DNA of 64,000 bases from Sambucus nigra (lineage: Eukaryota; Streptophyta; Magnoliopsida; Dipsacales; Adoxaceae). This document shows, in pieces, positions 49,243 through 62,780 of the stretch (position 1 is the stretch's first letter; every line of letters starts with the position of its first letter). The translations under genes and the position numbers were made by a program. Location: contig OX422221.1 in assembly GCA_949130495.1 (NCBI GenBank), forward strand, positions 157,885,241-157,949,240, given 5' to 3'. The notes beneath the pieces are model-generated. The model was given only the letters and a program-made list of their open reading frames with translations, was not told where the DNA came from and searched no databases.

Positions 49243-52200
49243 TGTAACAACCCAAGACTTTCGGAACAGTAATTATTTTATTTTGGGAGAAATAAATAAT
49301 ATTTTATTGGAGAATGATTAAAATTGGCAATTGAGGTCAAAATTTAGAGTCGTCAAAAAGTGTCTCGAATGGAAATTCTGAGGGTACCATTGTGTCCGGA
49401 AGGGTCGAGAAAGTCGAAATGACTGTACTTGGGGTCTATTTAGGTTCCGAAATAATTTAGGACCGTTGGACTCGAATTAAAGTTACCGAGTCATTTAAAG
49501 TCTGTATTCTCATTTAAAGATGTGTACCTTGGGAAATTAGGCTTAAAAGCCACGTGAGAGTCATTCTCACTTAAGAGAGAAAGAGAAAAAGAAAGAGAGA
49601 AGAAGAAGAAGAAGAAAAGGAAGGAGAAGAGAGAGAGAAAGAGGATTTTCCCGCGGATTCAGACCCTACGAACCCGAGGCAAGTGATTAAACTTGCTAAA
49701 TAATTATTGTGTACCATTTATTGCATGATTTGTGGATTGATTTTTGGGTTTTAGGTTTAGTTTATTAAAACCTAACTTTTGGGAATAATCTTAGATTTGT
49801 TATGTAGATCTTGGATTAAATGATAGAAATTATTTTAAATGTGTTCTTGGATGAGTATTGATGTTATATTTGTGATTGGGTTGAAGAGAAATGATTAAAA
49901 TGAATTTTAGAATTTTGGAGAAGATGATGAATAGTGACACAGCGTCACTTCCGAATCGATTCGGCCATGATGCGAATCGATTCGGCTCTTGGTCAAAAAA
50001 TGAAAATTGTAGATCTTTTCGATACGGTCGTGTGAGCGCCGACTGGGTATTTTTTTTGATTTTTTTTGGATTTTTAATGATTTTTCTACGAAAAGATGTC
50101 CAAGATCGAAATCGTTAGTCAGAAATTAAGGTTAAAATTATTTGGAGATAAATATTAGTGGATTCCCAAATAGGGTGTTAGCACATCTAAAGAACTCGAG
50201 GAGATGGGAAAACTTTGGGTTCGTAGAAATAAAATTCGAGTTATAATTTAAATGAAGGTTTGGGATTTTTGGCTTTTGAGGAAAATAGCCAAATTCGTGG
50301 CTTCTAGTAGGCCGAATAGATTCGGCCCCTTACCGAATTGATTCGGAAAGTTGCAGGTGACCAGGTCTGAGTGATCGAATCGATTCGGTCTCCAGCCGAA
50401 TCGATTCGGACTGAGACAGATTCCCAGGTCTGAAGACCCGAATCGATTCGCCTTCCAAGACGAATCGATTCGCTGGGCCGAATCGATTCGGAATTGGCCC
50501 GAATCGATTCGAAAACAAGGCTTTTGTGGGTTTGTTTTTCTAAGGAGAATTTCATCCCGTTTTGTTTGAGGTTATCGAATGGGGATCTCTATAGGAGACA
50601 TTTGAAGTATGTTTTCGAGACTTTTAGTGAGTTTCCCTTATAAGAAATTATTGGAGTCGTATAGACTAAATTTGAGGAATACCGATTAGAAATTATGGTG
50701 TATACTAAGTGGGGAAGATGTGTGAGTTTTAGCGATTAGTGTATCAAGAGAGAGATAAACTAAAACTAAACAATGACACAAATTCAATTGCGCCTAAGAG
50801 CGTATAATGAAAATGAATATATTGTTGCAGGTATACCTTATATAATGGTATATCTGTATTATGTGGGATGTATGTATACCTTATATGATGGTGTATATAC
50901 ATGTTAGGCATACCCTCTCCTTGCTATCATTGGGAAGTTTCGTGCGTAGTGGGTGAGCATCCTGACTCGAAAAGCAGGATGTGGATATTCCCCAGGTCAT
51001 AGTCGTCCATGGTGGTCATCATATGACATATATATATATATATATATATTTATTATTTTGGGGATGAGAGGTCGTGGGTATGTGTCGCTCTCACCTGCCA
51101 GTAAGGAGCTATGACCTCTTCCCGGACGTTGTGTGCGTGAGTTGATCACGAGGTGGGTGTCGTTAAACCCCACCAGGTGGCCCCAGTTTGCTACGTATAT
51201 GGGATGCTGGAAGATGATAGCATGTGAGCCTGCGTCCTTCGAGTTATAGCTCGGTTGGATGGTTATTATTGCTTGTGCTTGTATTTGGGTGTCAAGGGCA
51301 TAATGGACCTCAACGACCTACATTGCCAGGATTAGTGTATCGGGGGGGTTCCTTGTTTGGATTTCGCTTCGGCGAGACATCCCACGCACGAACCGCAGTG
51401 TAATGTTGGAACTTGCGGATAAGTTTAGTCCTTAATGCTCATAATTATTTATATATATATCACCTATCCCGACAATCGACAGTGCCAGGAGTAGTGTAAC
51501 GGGGGGGGGGGGGGGGGGGTTCCTTGTTTGGATTTCGCCTCGGCGAGACGTCCCACGCATGAAACGCCGCGTACTGTTGAGAGTTGGAATATTAATTAAT
51601 TAAAATTGGAAATAAATTTGGGTTACATGCATCTTGCATTGAGGGCATAATGAGCCTCGAGGATTAATACGGTCAGGAGTAGTGTAACGGGGGGGTTCCT
51701 TGTTTGGATTTCGCCTCGGCGAGACGTCCCACGCACGAAACGCAGTGCCGTGTTGAGAATCGAGAGGAGTTTAGTCCTTAACTCTTGATGCTAATAACTC
51801 ATATAATAGTTATTTATATGGTTTCATGCCTTATAAGGGCATCACTAGAATATAAAATTCTATTAAATGAGATTGTTGATGTATTGTGATGATGTGGAAA
51901 AGATTGGATCATGTAAATTTATTTGTTCAACACATGAACATTATAAAGATAACTGTAACTATTACATTAAAGTTAAAGCATTTAACTTAAAGAAAATTGA
52001 GGTAAATGTAGATTGGGACATAGGTTAGACGGTTTCACTTAAATACTTGTTTTGGGTTTAAGTTAGAATCCTCTTACCTAATTAGAATCGGACATCCATT
52101 TGGAGACACGTGCATACGCTTAGTGCGTGCTTTAGATGAGGGGTGAGTTGAATTTTTGATGGAGTGTTCGATTCCAACTAAATCATGTAATAATGCATTT

Positions 52201-52820
52201 ATAATTATTATGCATTTTAATACACTTGCTATAAACTGTTTTTCAAACTCGGGTTCTGACCCGTTTATATTTTCCTCCTCTATGTATATATATTGTATTA
52301 CTTCAGGTGTTCCTCCGCAAGGACGCCTTTGATGTCCCTCCATTCAGGAGTTATGGAGCTGTGGCAGTAACGGACTGTTGCGGCACTTTGCTTTAGTCGA
52401 TTCCTATCTATTGTACATCTAGATTAGGATTCAGTTGTATTGAGTTAGTATTCAAGTGTTGTAGATTAACACTTTCATATTTTATTTATCAGATTATTGT
52501 ATTGTCTGTTGCCCGACAGTATATTCGGGTATTTCATTGTTGATATTTTGTTGTACAATGTATTGTACTCTTTCATATTATTGGAGCATGCACATTTCAC
52601 ATCATAGTTAGATGTATATTGTTGGTTGTGTGCATTATTGGTTTTGCTGTTGTTGTAAAATAAAAGTTTTAAATTTTTGGCAATTCGCACTTTATGATTT
52701 CGGGTAGTTAGCCTTATATTATAGTGTTTAATTGTTGATGTTGAGACTGTACCATCTGAGATACCTGATTGATGTAGTATAGGGCTGGCCACCCGTTATT
52801 ATTTGGAGCGGGTTGTCACA
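49243..52820 (+). repeat. 5' LTR of element G
   Basis: TGTAACAACCC to GTTGTCACA. In order: block GGGTCGAGAAAGTC (about 49401), GA-rich leader (49580-49645), hairpin GCAAGT-GATTAA-ACTTGC (49679-49696), palindromes (49951-49985 and 50312-50511), three copies of a TTCCTTGTTTGGATTTCG module (51340-51420, 51500-51570, 51690-51760), and terminal blocks at 52250 and 52303-52330. One module has a run of 19 G. Frames such as 52074-52343 recur in both LTRs only because the LTRs are copies. Confidence 0.93.
49951..50511. promoter_or_regulatory. Palindrome cluster in the 5' LTR of G
   Basis: Two CGAATCGATTCGG sites at 49951-49985, then eight within 200 bp (50312, 50332, 50375, 50396, 50438, 50461, 50478, 50499). 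Most are perfect 12-14-bp palindromes; the 50312 copy has TAGA in its core. The same set is in the 3' LTR at 55785-55818 and 56144-56345. They lie about 0.7 and 1.07-1.27 kb from the LTR start. Confidence 0.65.
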
Positions 52821-52822
52821 GG

Positions 52823-52834
52823 TGGTATCAGAGC
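52823..52834 (+). promoter_or_regulatory. Primer-binding site of element G
   Basis: TGGTATCAGAGC, two bases after the LTR end, an exact match to the usual initiator tRNA-Met primer site. Confidence 0.92.
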
Positions 52835-52997
52835 ATCAGGTTCTAGTTTCTTTACGATCTGTGTGTGTTACTACAATCTTCCGTAAGCGTTCTTGATATA
52901 GAGCCTTATTGCTAGGACGGTTACATTCATACGTCCATATCTTTCTGTGAATCGAAAATATTTGAAAGGCGTTCTGATACAATTGTTCTTGTTTCAG

Positions 52998-53952
52998 ATG
53001 CCACCGAAGGGAGGTCGTTCAGTCAGGGCAAACAAAGGGCAACCCCAAATGCCTCAAAGGAACATGACTACGGATGATGTTGCCAATATTGTGGCACAAG
53101 CGGTCACTGCTGCCGTTTCTACGATGGCTCAGCAATGCCGCTCGAGCAGCCCCACCCCATTTAGGATTGTCTTTATGGGAGAGAGTGAAAGAAGATTTTA
53201 GTAAGGGGCATCCTCCCGAGTTTGCAGGGGAGTTGATGCAATGGCTTCAAGTCAATGGAAAAATATTATACAGAGGCATCTTCGTATGGTTGAGTGTAGT
53301 GAGGTGCAAAAATAATTTTTAGCCACCTTTAGGTTATCGGGTGCCGCTCTCCATTGGTGGGAGTCTATCACCACATCTGAACAGAGAGATACTTTACCTA
53401 TAAAAGAATTTTGGGAGCTTTTTGATCGAAGGTATTTGCCTTCCCCTACTCAGGATATGGGGATTTTTCAAGGAAATAGGACGGTGGCAGAATATGAAGA
53501 AGATTTTTCTCTATGGGCGAGATTAGTACCTAATGAGGTAAATACGGAAGAGAAACGTATATCGAAGTTTGTTCGAGGTTTAGATTGGAAAATCCAACTA
53601 CATTTGTTAGAAAGTCCTAAGTTAATGACTTTCGTCGAGGTCGTGAATGCGGCACTATTAAAGTGTCATGAACATCGTTTTCATTCTCAAGAGAGAGAAC
53701 TTTGGAGATTCGAGTTCATCAGGTAAGCTTGGCAAAGAGAGTGCCAGTAATGTGAGTGGGCAGAAAGGGTTTATGGGTAAGTGTTTCTTTTGTAAAGAAA
53801 TAGGTCATAAAAAGAGAGATTGTCCTCATAGAGGTAAAGGACCACAGTTTGATGAAATTTTGGAAGTGCAACCCCTACAGCGGATGCGAGGTCGCTTTAG
53901 ACCGGGGGACTATGTTTGGGAGTCCATTGATGAGGATGGGAAATCAAACTAG
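52998..53952 (+). pseudogene. Gag of element G, frameshifted
   Basis: ATG 52998 (MPPKGGRSVRANKG), then IVAQAVTAAVSTMAQQ. A first shift is near 53165 (HPPEFAGELMQWLQ) and a second near 53320 (FRLSGAALHWWESITT, FDRRYLP, RTVAEYEEDFSLWARLVP, FVRGLDWKIQLHL). A third near 53690 leads to the CCHC zinc knuckle CFFCKEIGHKKRDC (about 53782-53823) and a stop at 53950. So the gag core and knuckle are recognisable but need at least three frame changes. The near-identical LTRs show it moved recently, so either the shifts are very new or gag was supplied in trans. Confidence 0.85.
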
Positions 53953-55066
53953 AGATGGGTAATGTAAGTTAACTTTCCTTTATAAATAGGATAATTAATA
54001 TGTAAAGTTTTGGAATATCATATGAGAGATATGTATAAATTGGGTAGTGCTTTAGCCCTTTTTGTTTATGTATGGTATGTAATGATCCTAAGGTAAATTT
54101 TGAGCAAAATAGGCTCTTATTCTATGATTTTATAAAGGAATAGATGGTTTTGCAAGGTGCTCAAAAAGAGCTTTAAACCTTGTAGTTAATGTAAGAATGG
54201 TTATGGTGACAAGTAGTTTTGATAAAAGCTACTTCTTTTATATAGTCATGATAGACTATTGTGATTGTTGAATTCCAGATATGGATGTGCCTTATAAAAA
54301 GGCTATATATATTGAAATGATGTGAGATGTTGTTTATGTTTGAATGTTGAGATTGTGGTTTGATGGGACGCAGGTAAAATTTTAGCTCATAAGTATGATA
54401 ATAATTGTGAGCTATAGGTTATATAGATGATGATCTATAAAGACCTTGTGTTGGACATAAGGCATTTTATATTATATCATAATATCTAAATCGTTTTCAA
54501 AATAAACTGTTTTCAAAATAAAACTTTTTATCGGCCTTCGAGCCCTTTCAAAATGATTTTCATAAAATAATTTTTTTTTTCAAACTCTAGTCCGGATTTA
54601 ACAAACTCTCAATCCCCGACGTCGTCACGCAGTAGTGTATTGGGAGGGTTCCTTGTTTGGATTTCGCTTTTGCGAGACGTCCCCCGCACGAAAGTGGCGA
54701 ATGTCAGGAATTGAGAGGAGTTATTTCTTTGGACCATTAAAAAAAACTTTTCTATCCTTAAAATGTTAATATATTCTATATTGATGGAATTGTGGAATTT
54801 TGGAGGCAAATAAAGCCTCATTATGATTACTGTGAGCACAAAGCTCAATTATAAAGGGTGTATGGGCGCCCTTGTTGTGGAAATTGGTTTTATCTAACTC
54901 ATAATTAACTTATAATAAAATGAATTTAAATAAAATTAATTTGTCGTGGGAAGTTAGAACTTTGGAGATAGGATTAGTGATGATGGGTAGATTAGAAATA
55001 GTTGAGCTTTGGGAGAATTAGGCTTAGCTAAATTTCGAGGACGAAATTTTTGTAAGTGGGGAAGTT
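53953..55066 (+). other. Non-coding interior of element G
   Basis: About 1.1 kb where pol would be in a complete element. No protease, polymerase or integrase motif is visible on either strand. It holds a single copy of the LTR module (TTCCTTGTTTGGATTTCG at about 54649, with GCGAGACGTCCCCCGCACGAA in two parts after it). The end reads ATTTCGAGGACGAAATTT, which commonly precedes the purine tract in Del elements. Confidence 0.7.
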
Positions 55067-58000
55067 TGTAACAACCCAAGACTTTCGGAACAGTAATTAT
55101 TTTATTTTGGGAGAAATAAATAATATTTTATTGGAGAATAATTAAAATTGGCAATTGAGGTCAAAATTTAGAGTCGTCAAAAAGTGTCTCGAATGGAAAT
55201 TCTGAGGGTACCATTGTGTCCGGAAGGGTCGAGAAAGTCGAAATGACTGTACTTGGGGTCTATTTAGGTTCCGAAATAATTTAGGACCGTTTGACTCGAA
55301 TTAAAGTTACCGAGTCATTTAAAGTGTGTATTATCATTTAAAGATGTGTACCTTGGGAAATTAGGCTTAAAAGCCACGTGAGAATCATTCTCACTTAAGA
55401 GAGAAAGAGAAAAAGAAAAAGAGAAGAAGAAGAATAAGAAAAGGAAGGAGAAGAGAGAGAGAAAGAGGATTTTCCCGCGGATTCAGACCCTACGAACCCG
55501 AGGCAAGTGATTAAACTTGCTAAATAATTGTTGTGTACCATTTATTGCATGATTTGTGGATTGATTTTTGGGTTTTAGGTTTAGTTTATTAAAACCTAAC
55601 TTTTGGGTATAATCTTAGATTTGTTATGTAGATCTTGGATTTAATGATAGAAATTAGTTTAAATGTGTTCTTGGATGAGTATTGATGTTATATTTGTGAT
55701 TGGGTTGAAGAGAAATGAAGAGAAATGATTAAAATGAATTTTAGAATTTTGGAGAAGATGATGAATAGTGACACAGCGTCACTTCCGAATCGATTCGGCC
55801 ATGATGTGAATCGATTCGACTCTTGGTCAAAAAATGAAAATTGTAGATCTTTTCGATACGGTCGTGTGAGCGCCGACTGGGTATTTTTCTGATTTTTTTT
55901 GGATTTTTAATGATTTTTCTACGAAAATATGTCCAAGATCTAAATCGTTAGTCAGAAATTAAGGTTAAAATTATTTGGAGATAAATATTAGTGGATTCCC
56001 AAATAGGGTGTTAGCACATCTAAAGAACTCGAGGAGATGGGAAAACTTTAGGTTCGTAGAAATAAAATTCGAGTTATAATTTAAATGAAGGTTTGGGATT
56101 TTTGGCTTTTGAGGAAAATAGCCAAATTCGTGGCTTCTGGTAGGCCGAATCGATTCGGCCCCTTACCGAATTGATTCGGAAAGTTGCAGGTGCCCAGGTC
56201 TGAGTGACCGAATCGATTCGGTCCCCAGCCGAATCGATTCGGACTGAGACAGATTCCCAGGTCTGAAGACCCGAATCGATTCGCCTTCCAAGACGAATCG
56301 ATTCGCTGGGCCGAATCGATTCGGAATTGGCCCGAATCGATTCGAAAACAGGGCTTTTGTGGGATTGTTTTTCTAAGGAGAATTTCATCCCGTTTTGTTC
56401 GAGGTTATCGAATTGGGATCTCTATAGGAGACATTTGAAGTATGTTTTCGAGACTTTTAGTGAGTTTCCCTTATAAGAAATTATTGGAGTCGTATAGACT
56501 AAATTTGAGGAATACCGATTAGAAATTATGGTGTATACTAAGTGGGGAAGATGTGTGAGTTTTAGCGATTAGTGTATCAAGAGAGAGATAAACTAAAACT
56601 AAACAATGACACAAATTCAATTGCGCCTAAGAGCGTATAATGAAAATGAATATATTGTTGCAGGTATACCTTATATAATGGTATATCTGTATTATGTGGG
56701 ATGTATGTATACCTTATATGATGGTGTATATACATGTTAGGCATACCCTCTCCTTGCTATCATTGGGAAGTTTCGTGCGTAGTGGGTGAGCATCCTGACT
56801 CGAAAAGCAGGATGTGGATATTCCCCAGGTCATAGTCGTCCATAGTGGTCATCATATGACATATATATATATTTATTATTTTGGGGGTGAGAGGTCGTGG
56901 GTATGTGTCGCTCTCACCTGCCGGTTAGGAGCTATGACCGCTTCCCGGACGTTGTGTGCGTGAGTTGATCACGAGGTGGGTGTCGTTGAACCCCACCAGG
57001 TGGCCCCAGTTTGCTACGTATATGGGCTGCTGGAAGATGATAGCATGTGAGCCTGCGTCCTTCGAGTTATAGCTCGGTTGGATGGTTATTATTGCTTGTG
57101 CTTGTATTTGGGTGTCAAGGGCATAATGGACCTCAACGACCTACATTGCCAGGATTAGTGTATCGGGGGGGTTCCTTGTTTGGATTTCGCTTCGACGAGA
57201 CGTCCCACGCACGAACCGCAGTGTAATGTTGGAACTTGGGGATAAGTTTAGTCCTTAATGCTCATAATTATTTATATATATATCAACTATCCCGACAATC
57301 GACAGTGCCAGAAGTAGTGTAACGGGGGGGGGGGGGGGTTCCTTGTTTGGATTTCGCCTCGGCGAGACGTCCCACGCATGAAACGCCGCGTACTGTTGAG
57401 AGTTGGGAATATTAATTAATTAAAATTGGAAATAAATTTGGGTTACATGCATCTTGCATTGAGGGCATAATGAGCCTCGAGGATTAATACGGTCAGGAGT
57501 AGTGTAATGGGGGGGTTCCTTGTTTGGATTTCGCCTCGGCGAGACGTCCCACGCACGAAACGCAGTGCCGTGTTGAGAATCGAGAGGAGTTTAGTCCTTA
57601 ACTCTTGATGCTAATAACTCATATAATAGTTATTTATATGATTTCATTCCTTATAAGGGCATCACTAGAATATAAAATTCTAGTAAATGAGATTGTTGAT
57701 GTATTGTGATGATGTGGAAAAGATTGGATCATGTAAATTTATTTGTTCAACACATGAACATTATAAAGATAACTGTAACTATTACATTAAAGTTAAAGAA
57801 TTTAACTTAAAGAAAATTGAGGTAAATGTAGATTGGGACATAGGTTAGACGGTTTCACTTAAATACTTGTTTTGGGTTTAAGTTAGAATCCTCTTACCTA
57901 ATTAGAATCGGACATCCATTTGGAGACACGTGCATACGCTTAGTGCGTGCTTTAGATGAGGGGTGAGTTGAATTTTTGATGGAGTGTTCGATTCCAACTA

Positions 58001-58640
58001 AATCATGTAATAATGCATTTATAATTATTATGCATTTTAATACACTTGCTATAAACTGTTTTTCAAACTCGGGTTCTGACCCGTTTATATTTTCCTCCTC
58101 TATGTATATATATTGTATTACTTCAGGTGTTCCTCCGCAAGGACGCCTTTGATGTCCCTCCATTCAGGAGTTATGGAGCTGTGGCAGTAACGGACTGTTG
58201 CGGCACTTTGCTTTAGTCGATTCCTATCTATTGTACATCTAGATTAGGATTCAGTTGTATTGAGTTAGTATTCAAGTGTTGTAGATTAACACTTTCATAT
58301 TTTATTTATCAGATTATTGTATTGTCTGTTGCCCGACAGTATATTCGGGTATTTCATTGTTGATATTTTGTTGTACAATGTATTGTACTCTTTCATATTA
58401 TTGGAGCATGCACAATTCACATCATAGTTAGATGTATATTGTTGGTTGTGTGCATTATTGGTTTTGTTGTTGTTGTAAAATAAAAGTTTTAAATTTTTGG
58501 CAATTCGCACTTTATGATTTCGGGTAGTTAGCTTTATATTATAGTGTTTAGTTGTTGATGTTGAGACTGTACCATGTGAGATACCTGATTTATGTAGTAT
58601 AGGGCTGGCCACCCGTTATTATTTGGAGCGTGTTGTCACA
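55067..58640 (+). repeat. 3' LTR of element G
   Basis: 3574 bp, preceded by AAGTGGGGAAGTT. Nearly identical to the 5' LTR. Visible differences include an 11-bp duplication (gaagagaaat at about 55710), a shorter TA tract at 56862, and a G run of 15 instead of 19 (57324-57338). It is followed by the TSD CCTAT. Confidence 0.93.
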
Positions 58641-58645
58641 CCTAT

Positions 58646-58892
58646 TTGAGGTTGGAGCCGTAGTGAGGTGATTTATGGTACTTTCATGACTCACTGGCTC
58701 AAGACTATGACCGCCTCTAGTATGTTTACGATTTATGGGTTTGGTGGTGAGATTCCGATTTGGTAGCCCAGAATGATATGTTTATGCCCTGGAGCATGAT
58801 AGCATTTTAAAGATTCGTATTCGCAAGGTAATACTTTAGGAATTCCGGTTATACATATATATAGGGAGTGATATATATGTGTACTTGATGTG

Positions 58893-58961
<69 letters not shown>

Positions 58962-59851
58962 GAAAACTATATACGAGTATATGCCACTAATTTGTGAACA
59001 TTGAATTAATAACTAGATGAATTGATATATTTATAATTGAGAATTGTAATTGTTGAAGGTTATATGAAATGAATTGATTAATTATAATTGAGAATTATAA
59101 TTGTTAAGCGGACGAGAAGGTAAATTATATAAAATACACGTGACATAGTGTAGCACATGGACTTTAGAGTATATTGAGACTAGTTAGGCTGGGTAGCATA
59201 CTAGGGGTTAAAATGAATACGTTATGCGCCCACTATTCTTGAGGGGTGAGGAAAATCTCATGCGAATGCAACACCAATTTAAATATGGAAGAATGTATTA
59301 ATAATTATTATGCATGTTAATTAATTGCAAAATATTTTTAAAAAGTTTTGGGCTCTGATCCGTGTCAAAATATTTACAAAAACTTTTAGGTATCCAGCCA
59401 TAGGGACGCCAAGCATGATTATCACTTTCAGGTCATTAGAGCTGCAACAGCTGTGGAGTGTTGCAGGGATTGTTTAGACGTTTTCAATTTTTGAAATTCT
59501 AGATAAGATTCCGTCAGTTATTATTCGGGCATATTGTCCAATGACAGTTTTTATTTCAGTTCATTTAATTCAGTTGTATTGGATTGTAAACCGATGGTTT
59601 ATTCAATTAATGTATTTTATTATATTTCAGTATTTAGATTTAATTATGTGATTGTGGATTTAGTAACTTATCTGGAATGGTTTTATTTGAGCCAATTTAA
59701 ATAAAGTTTAAAACTGACACGTGACTTGATTAAATAATAGCTGATGAGTAATTAATTGGTTTTCGACAGTAATGTTAAGAATGAGCCATTTGAGATTCCT
59801 ATTTTATCTTAGGAGAGGGTTGGCCACCAGTTATTTTAATAAGCGGGGTCA
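58646..59851 (+). repeat. LTR F, right part
   Basis: Continues LTR F after element G. It contains a compound (TA)n-(TG)n microsatellite (58888-58959), the block GGGCTCTGATCC (about 59347), TTAGGTATCCAGCCATAGGG (about 59386) and the ending GGTTGGCCACC to GGGGTCA, comparable to the end of LTR G. The exact end is uncertain. Confidence 0.68.
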
Positions 59852-59864
59852 GAGGAATCTTCTA

Positions 59865-60115
59865 GAAATACTAAGTTTTTCTTCACTCACATTGGGGGCA
59901 AGAGTGACAAATTTAATGTATTTGATTTACGGACTATTAGTTTTGTTATTGTGGTGTTTTTTATATCTTAAACACATTGTGGATATTTCTATAAACAAAG
60001 AAAATTCTGCCCAAAATTTTTAAATTGTTTATAATTATATGTCTTATATATATATATTTTTTTGACTTAAATTATACATGACTCAACACTTTGAAATTTT
60101 TTCTTAGTGTCTTCA
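59865..60115 (+). repeat. Segment X' (second copy of X)
   Basis: Diverged copy of 47290-47557, ending at GGGCAA where X ends at GGGAA. It begins with ATTGGGGGCAAGAGTGAC, a phrase like those after pol in some Ty3-gypsy elements, so X may be old retrotransposon interior. Confidence 0.55.
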
Positions 60116-60125
60116 GGCATGGGCA

Positions 60126-60521
60126 ATACGCTAGTATATATATATATATATATACAGAGAGAGAGAGAGGAAATTTTGAACGGATTCCCTCAAAATGGGT
60201 GGAGGAACAAACTAATTTTTAAAAATACAAAAAAATATCTTTTTGTGTGCGGTGTTCAAATGTTTCGGTATACCCATAAAAAAATTAACTCAAAATGCAT
60301 TTTTTGGTATTTTAAAAGAAGGGTTAAATATATGTGAGTTTTAAGATGTTAACAACAAACATATATTTGACCCATTTTTCTAAAATACCATAAAAAATAT
60401 ATTGAGTTGATTTTTTAGGATACACTAAAATGTTTAAACACCACAAAAAAATTGGATTTAAAAAAAAATCCGTTCCATATTAATTTTTTAAAGGATCTGT
60501 TGGAGATCCTCTCCCCCCCCC

Positions 60522-60560
<39 letters not shown>
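60126..60560. mobile_element. Fold-back (MITE-like) element
   Basis: An imperfect inverted repeat around about 60347. Left-arm landmarks (GAACGGATT 60178, GGTATACCC, GGTATTTTAAAAGAAGGGT about 60305) have inverse partners on the right (ACCCATTTTTCTAAAATACC about 60370, GGATACACT, AATCCGTTC 60467). Arms are about 150 bp. The outer ends are (TA)n(GA)n on the left and (CT)n(TA)n on the right, also inverse. No coding capacity. The target duplication is masked by TA repeats. Confidence 0.6.
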
Positions 60561-60589
60561 AGAGGCACGCTCTCCAACATAGCCAAAAA

Positions 60590-60830
60590 ACATATAATTT
60601 TTTAAAAATTGCACAAAATTCATATTTTTCACTAACTTATCTACAGAATAAGGAGATCATCTACAAAAAAATCATTAAAAAATTCAACCTCAAAGTTAGT
60701 GAAATGAAAATTGGAATATATATACATTTTTTACCATCCAAAATTTTGATCATCATCTCACCCACTTCTAGGTTCAATTTTTTGATGATTTTACTTGTAT
60801 ATGGTCCCCTTATAATGTATATCATATATA
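60590..60830. mobile_element. Second, smaller fold-back element
   Basis: TAAGGAGATCATCTACAAA with ATCATTAAAAAATTCAACCT on the left (about 60648-60690) is inverse to AGGTTCAATTTTTTGATGAT and TATGGTCCCCTTA on the right (about 60770-60813). The arms are about 70 bp with mismatches. It abuts the TA tract of the first fold-back. The two may be nested or related. Confidence 0.5.
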
Positions 60831-60917
60831 CAAGGTTTGATTGAATACTCAATGTTTTATTAGTTTTAAAAATTGGTATATTCTTTAGTTATGTTTAATG
60901 AGGTATCTTAGAGTGCT

Positions 60918-62780
<1,863 letters not shown>

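Larger units (their letters stand above)
49243..58640 (+). mobile_element. Element G: gag-only LTR retrotransposon with 3.58-kb LTRs
   Basis: LTRs 49243-52820 and 55067-58640, perfect target duplication CCTAT (49238-49242 and 58641-58645), primer site TGGTATCAGAGC and purine tract AAGTGGGGAAG. The 2.25-kb interior contains only a gag gene and a spacer, no pol. Such elements are known as terminal-repeat retrotransposons with gag (TR-GAG). LTRs differ by only about 1-2 percent by eye, so it is the youngest element here. Gag type and LTR length suit the Del/Tekay chromovirus lineage, which would have to supply pol in trans. Confidence 0.92.

Noticed and set aside
50304..50555. Minus-strand ORF with repeated Glu-Ser-Ile-Arg (also 56074-56388 and 26965-27165)
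   Set aside because: The peptide repeat comes from the GAATCGATTC palindromes. It lies in LTRs and the frames are not conserved between LTR families.
52074..52343. 89-codon ORF found identically at 57894-58163
   Set aside because: Identity is explained by the two LTR copies of element G. No homologous frame is evident in LTRs D or F.
52821..52840. tRNA gene at the LTR boundary
   Set aside because: Only the 12-nt complement of the tRNA 3' end is present. It is a primer-binding site; the same holds at 31641 and 38616.
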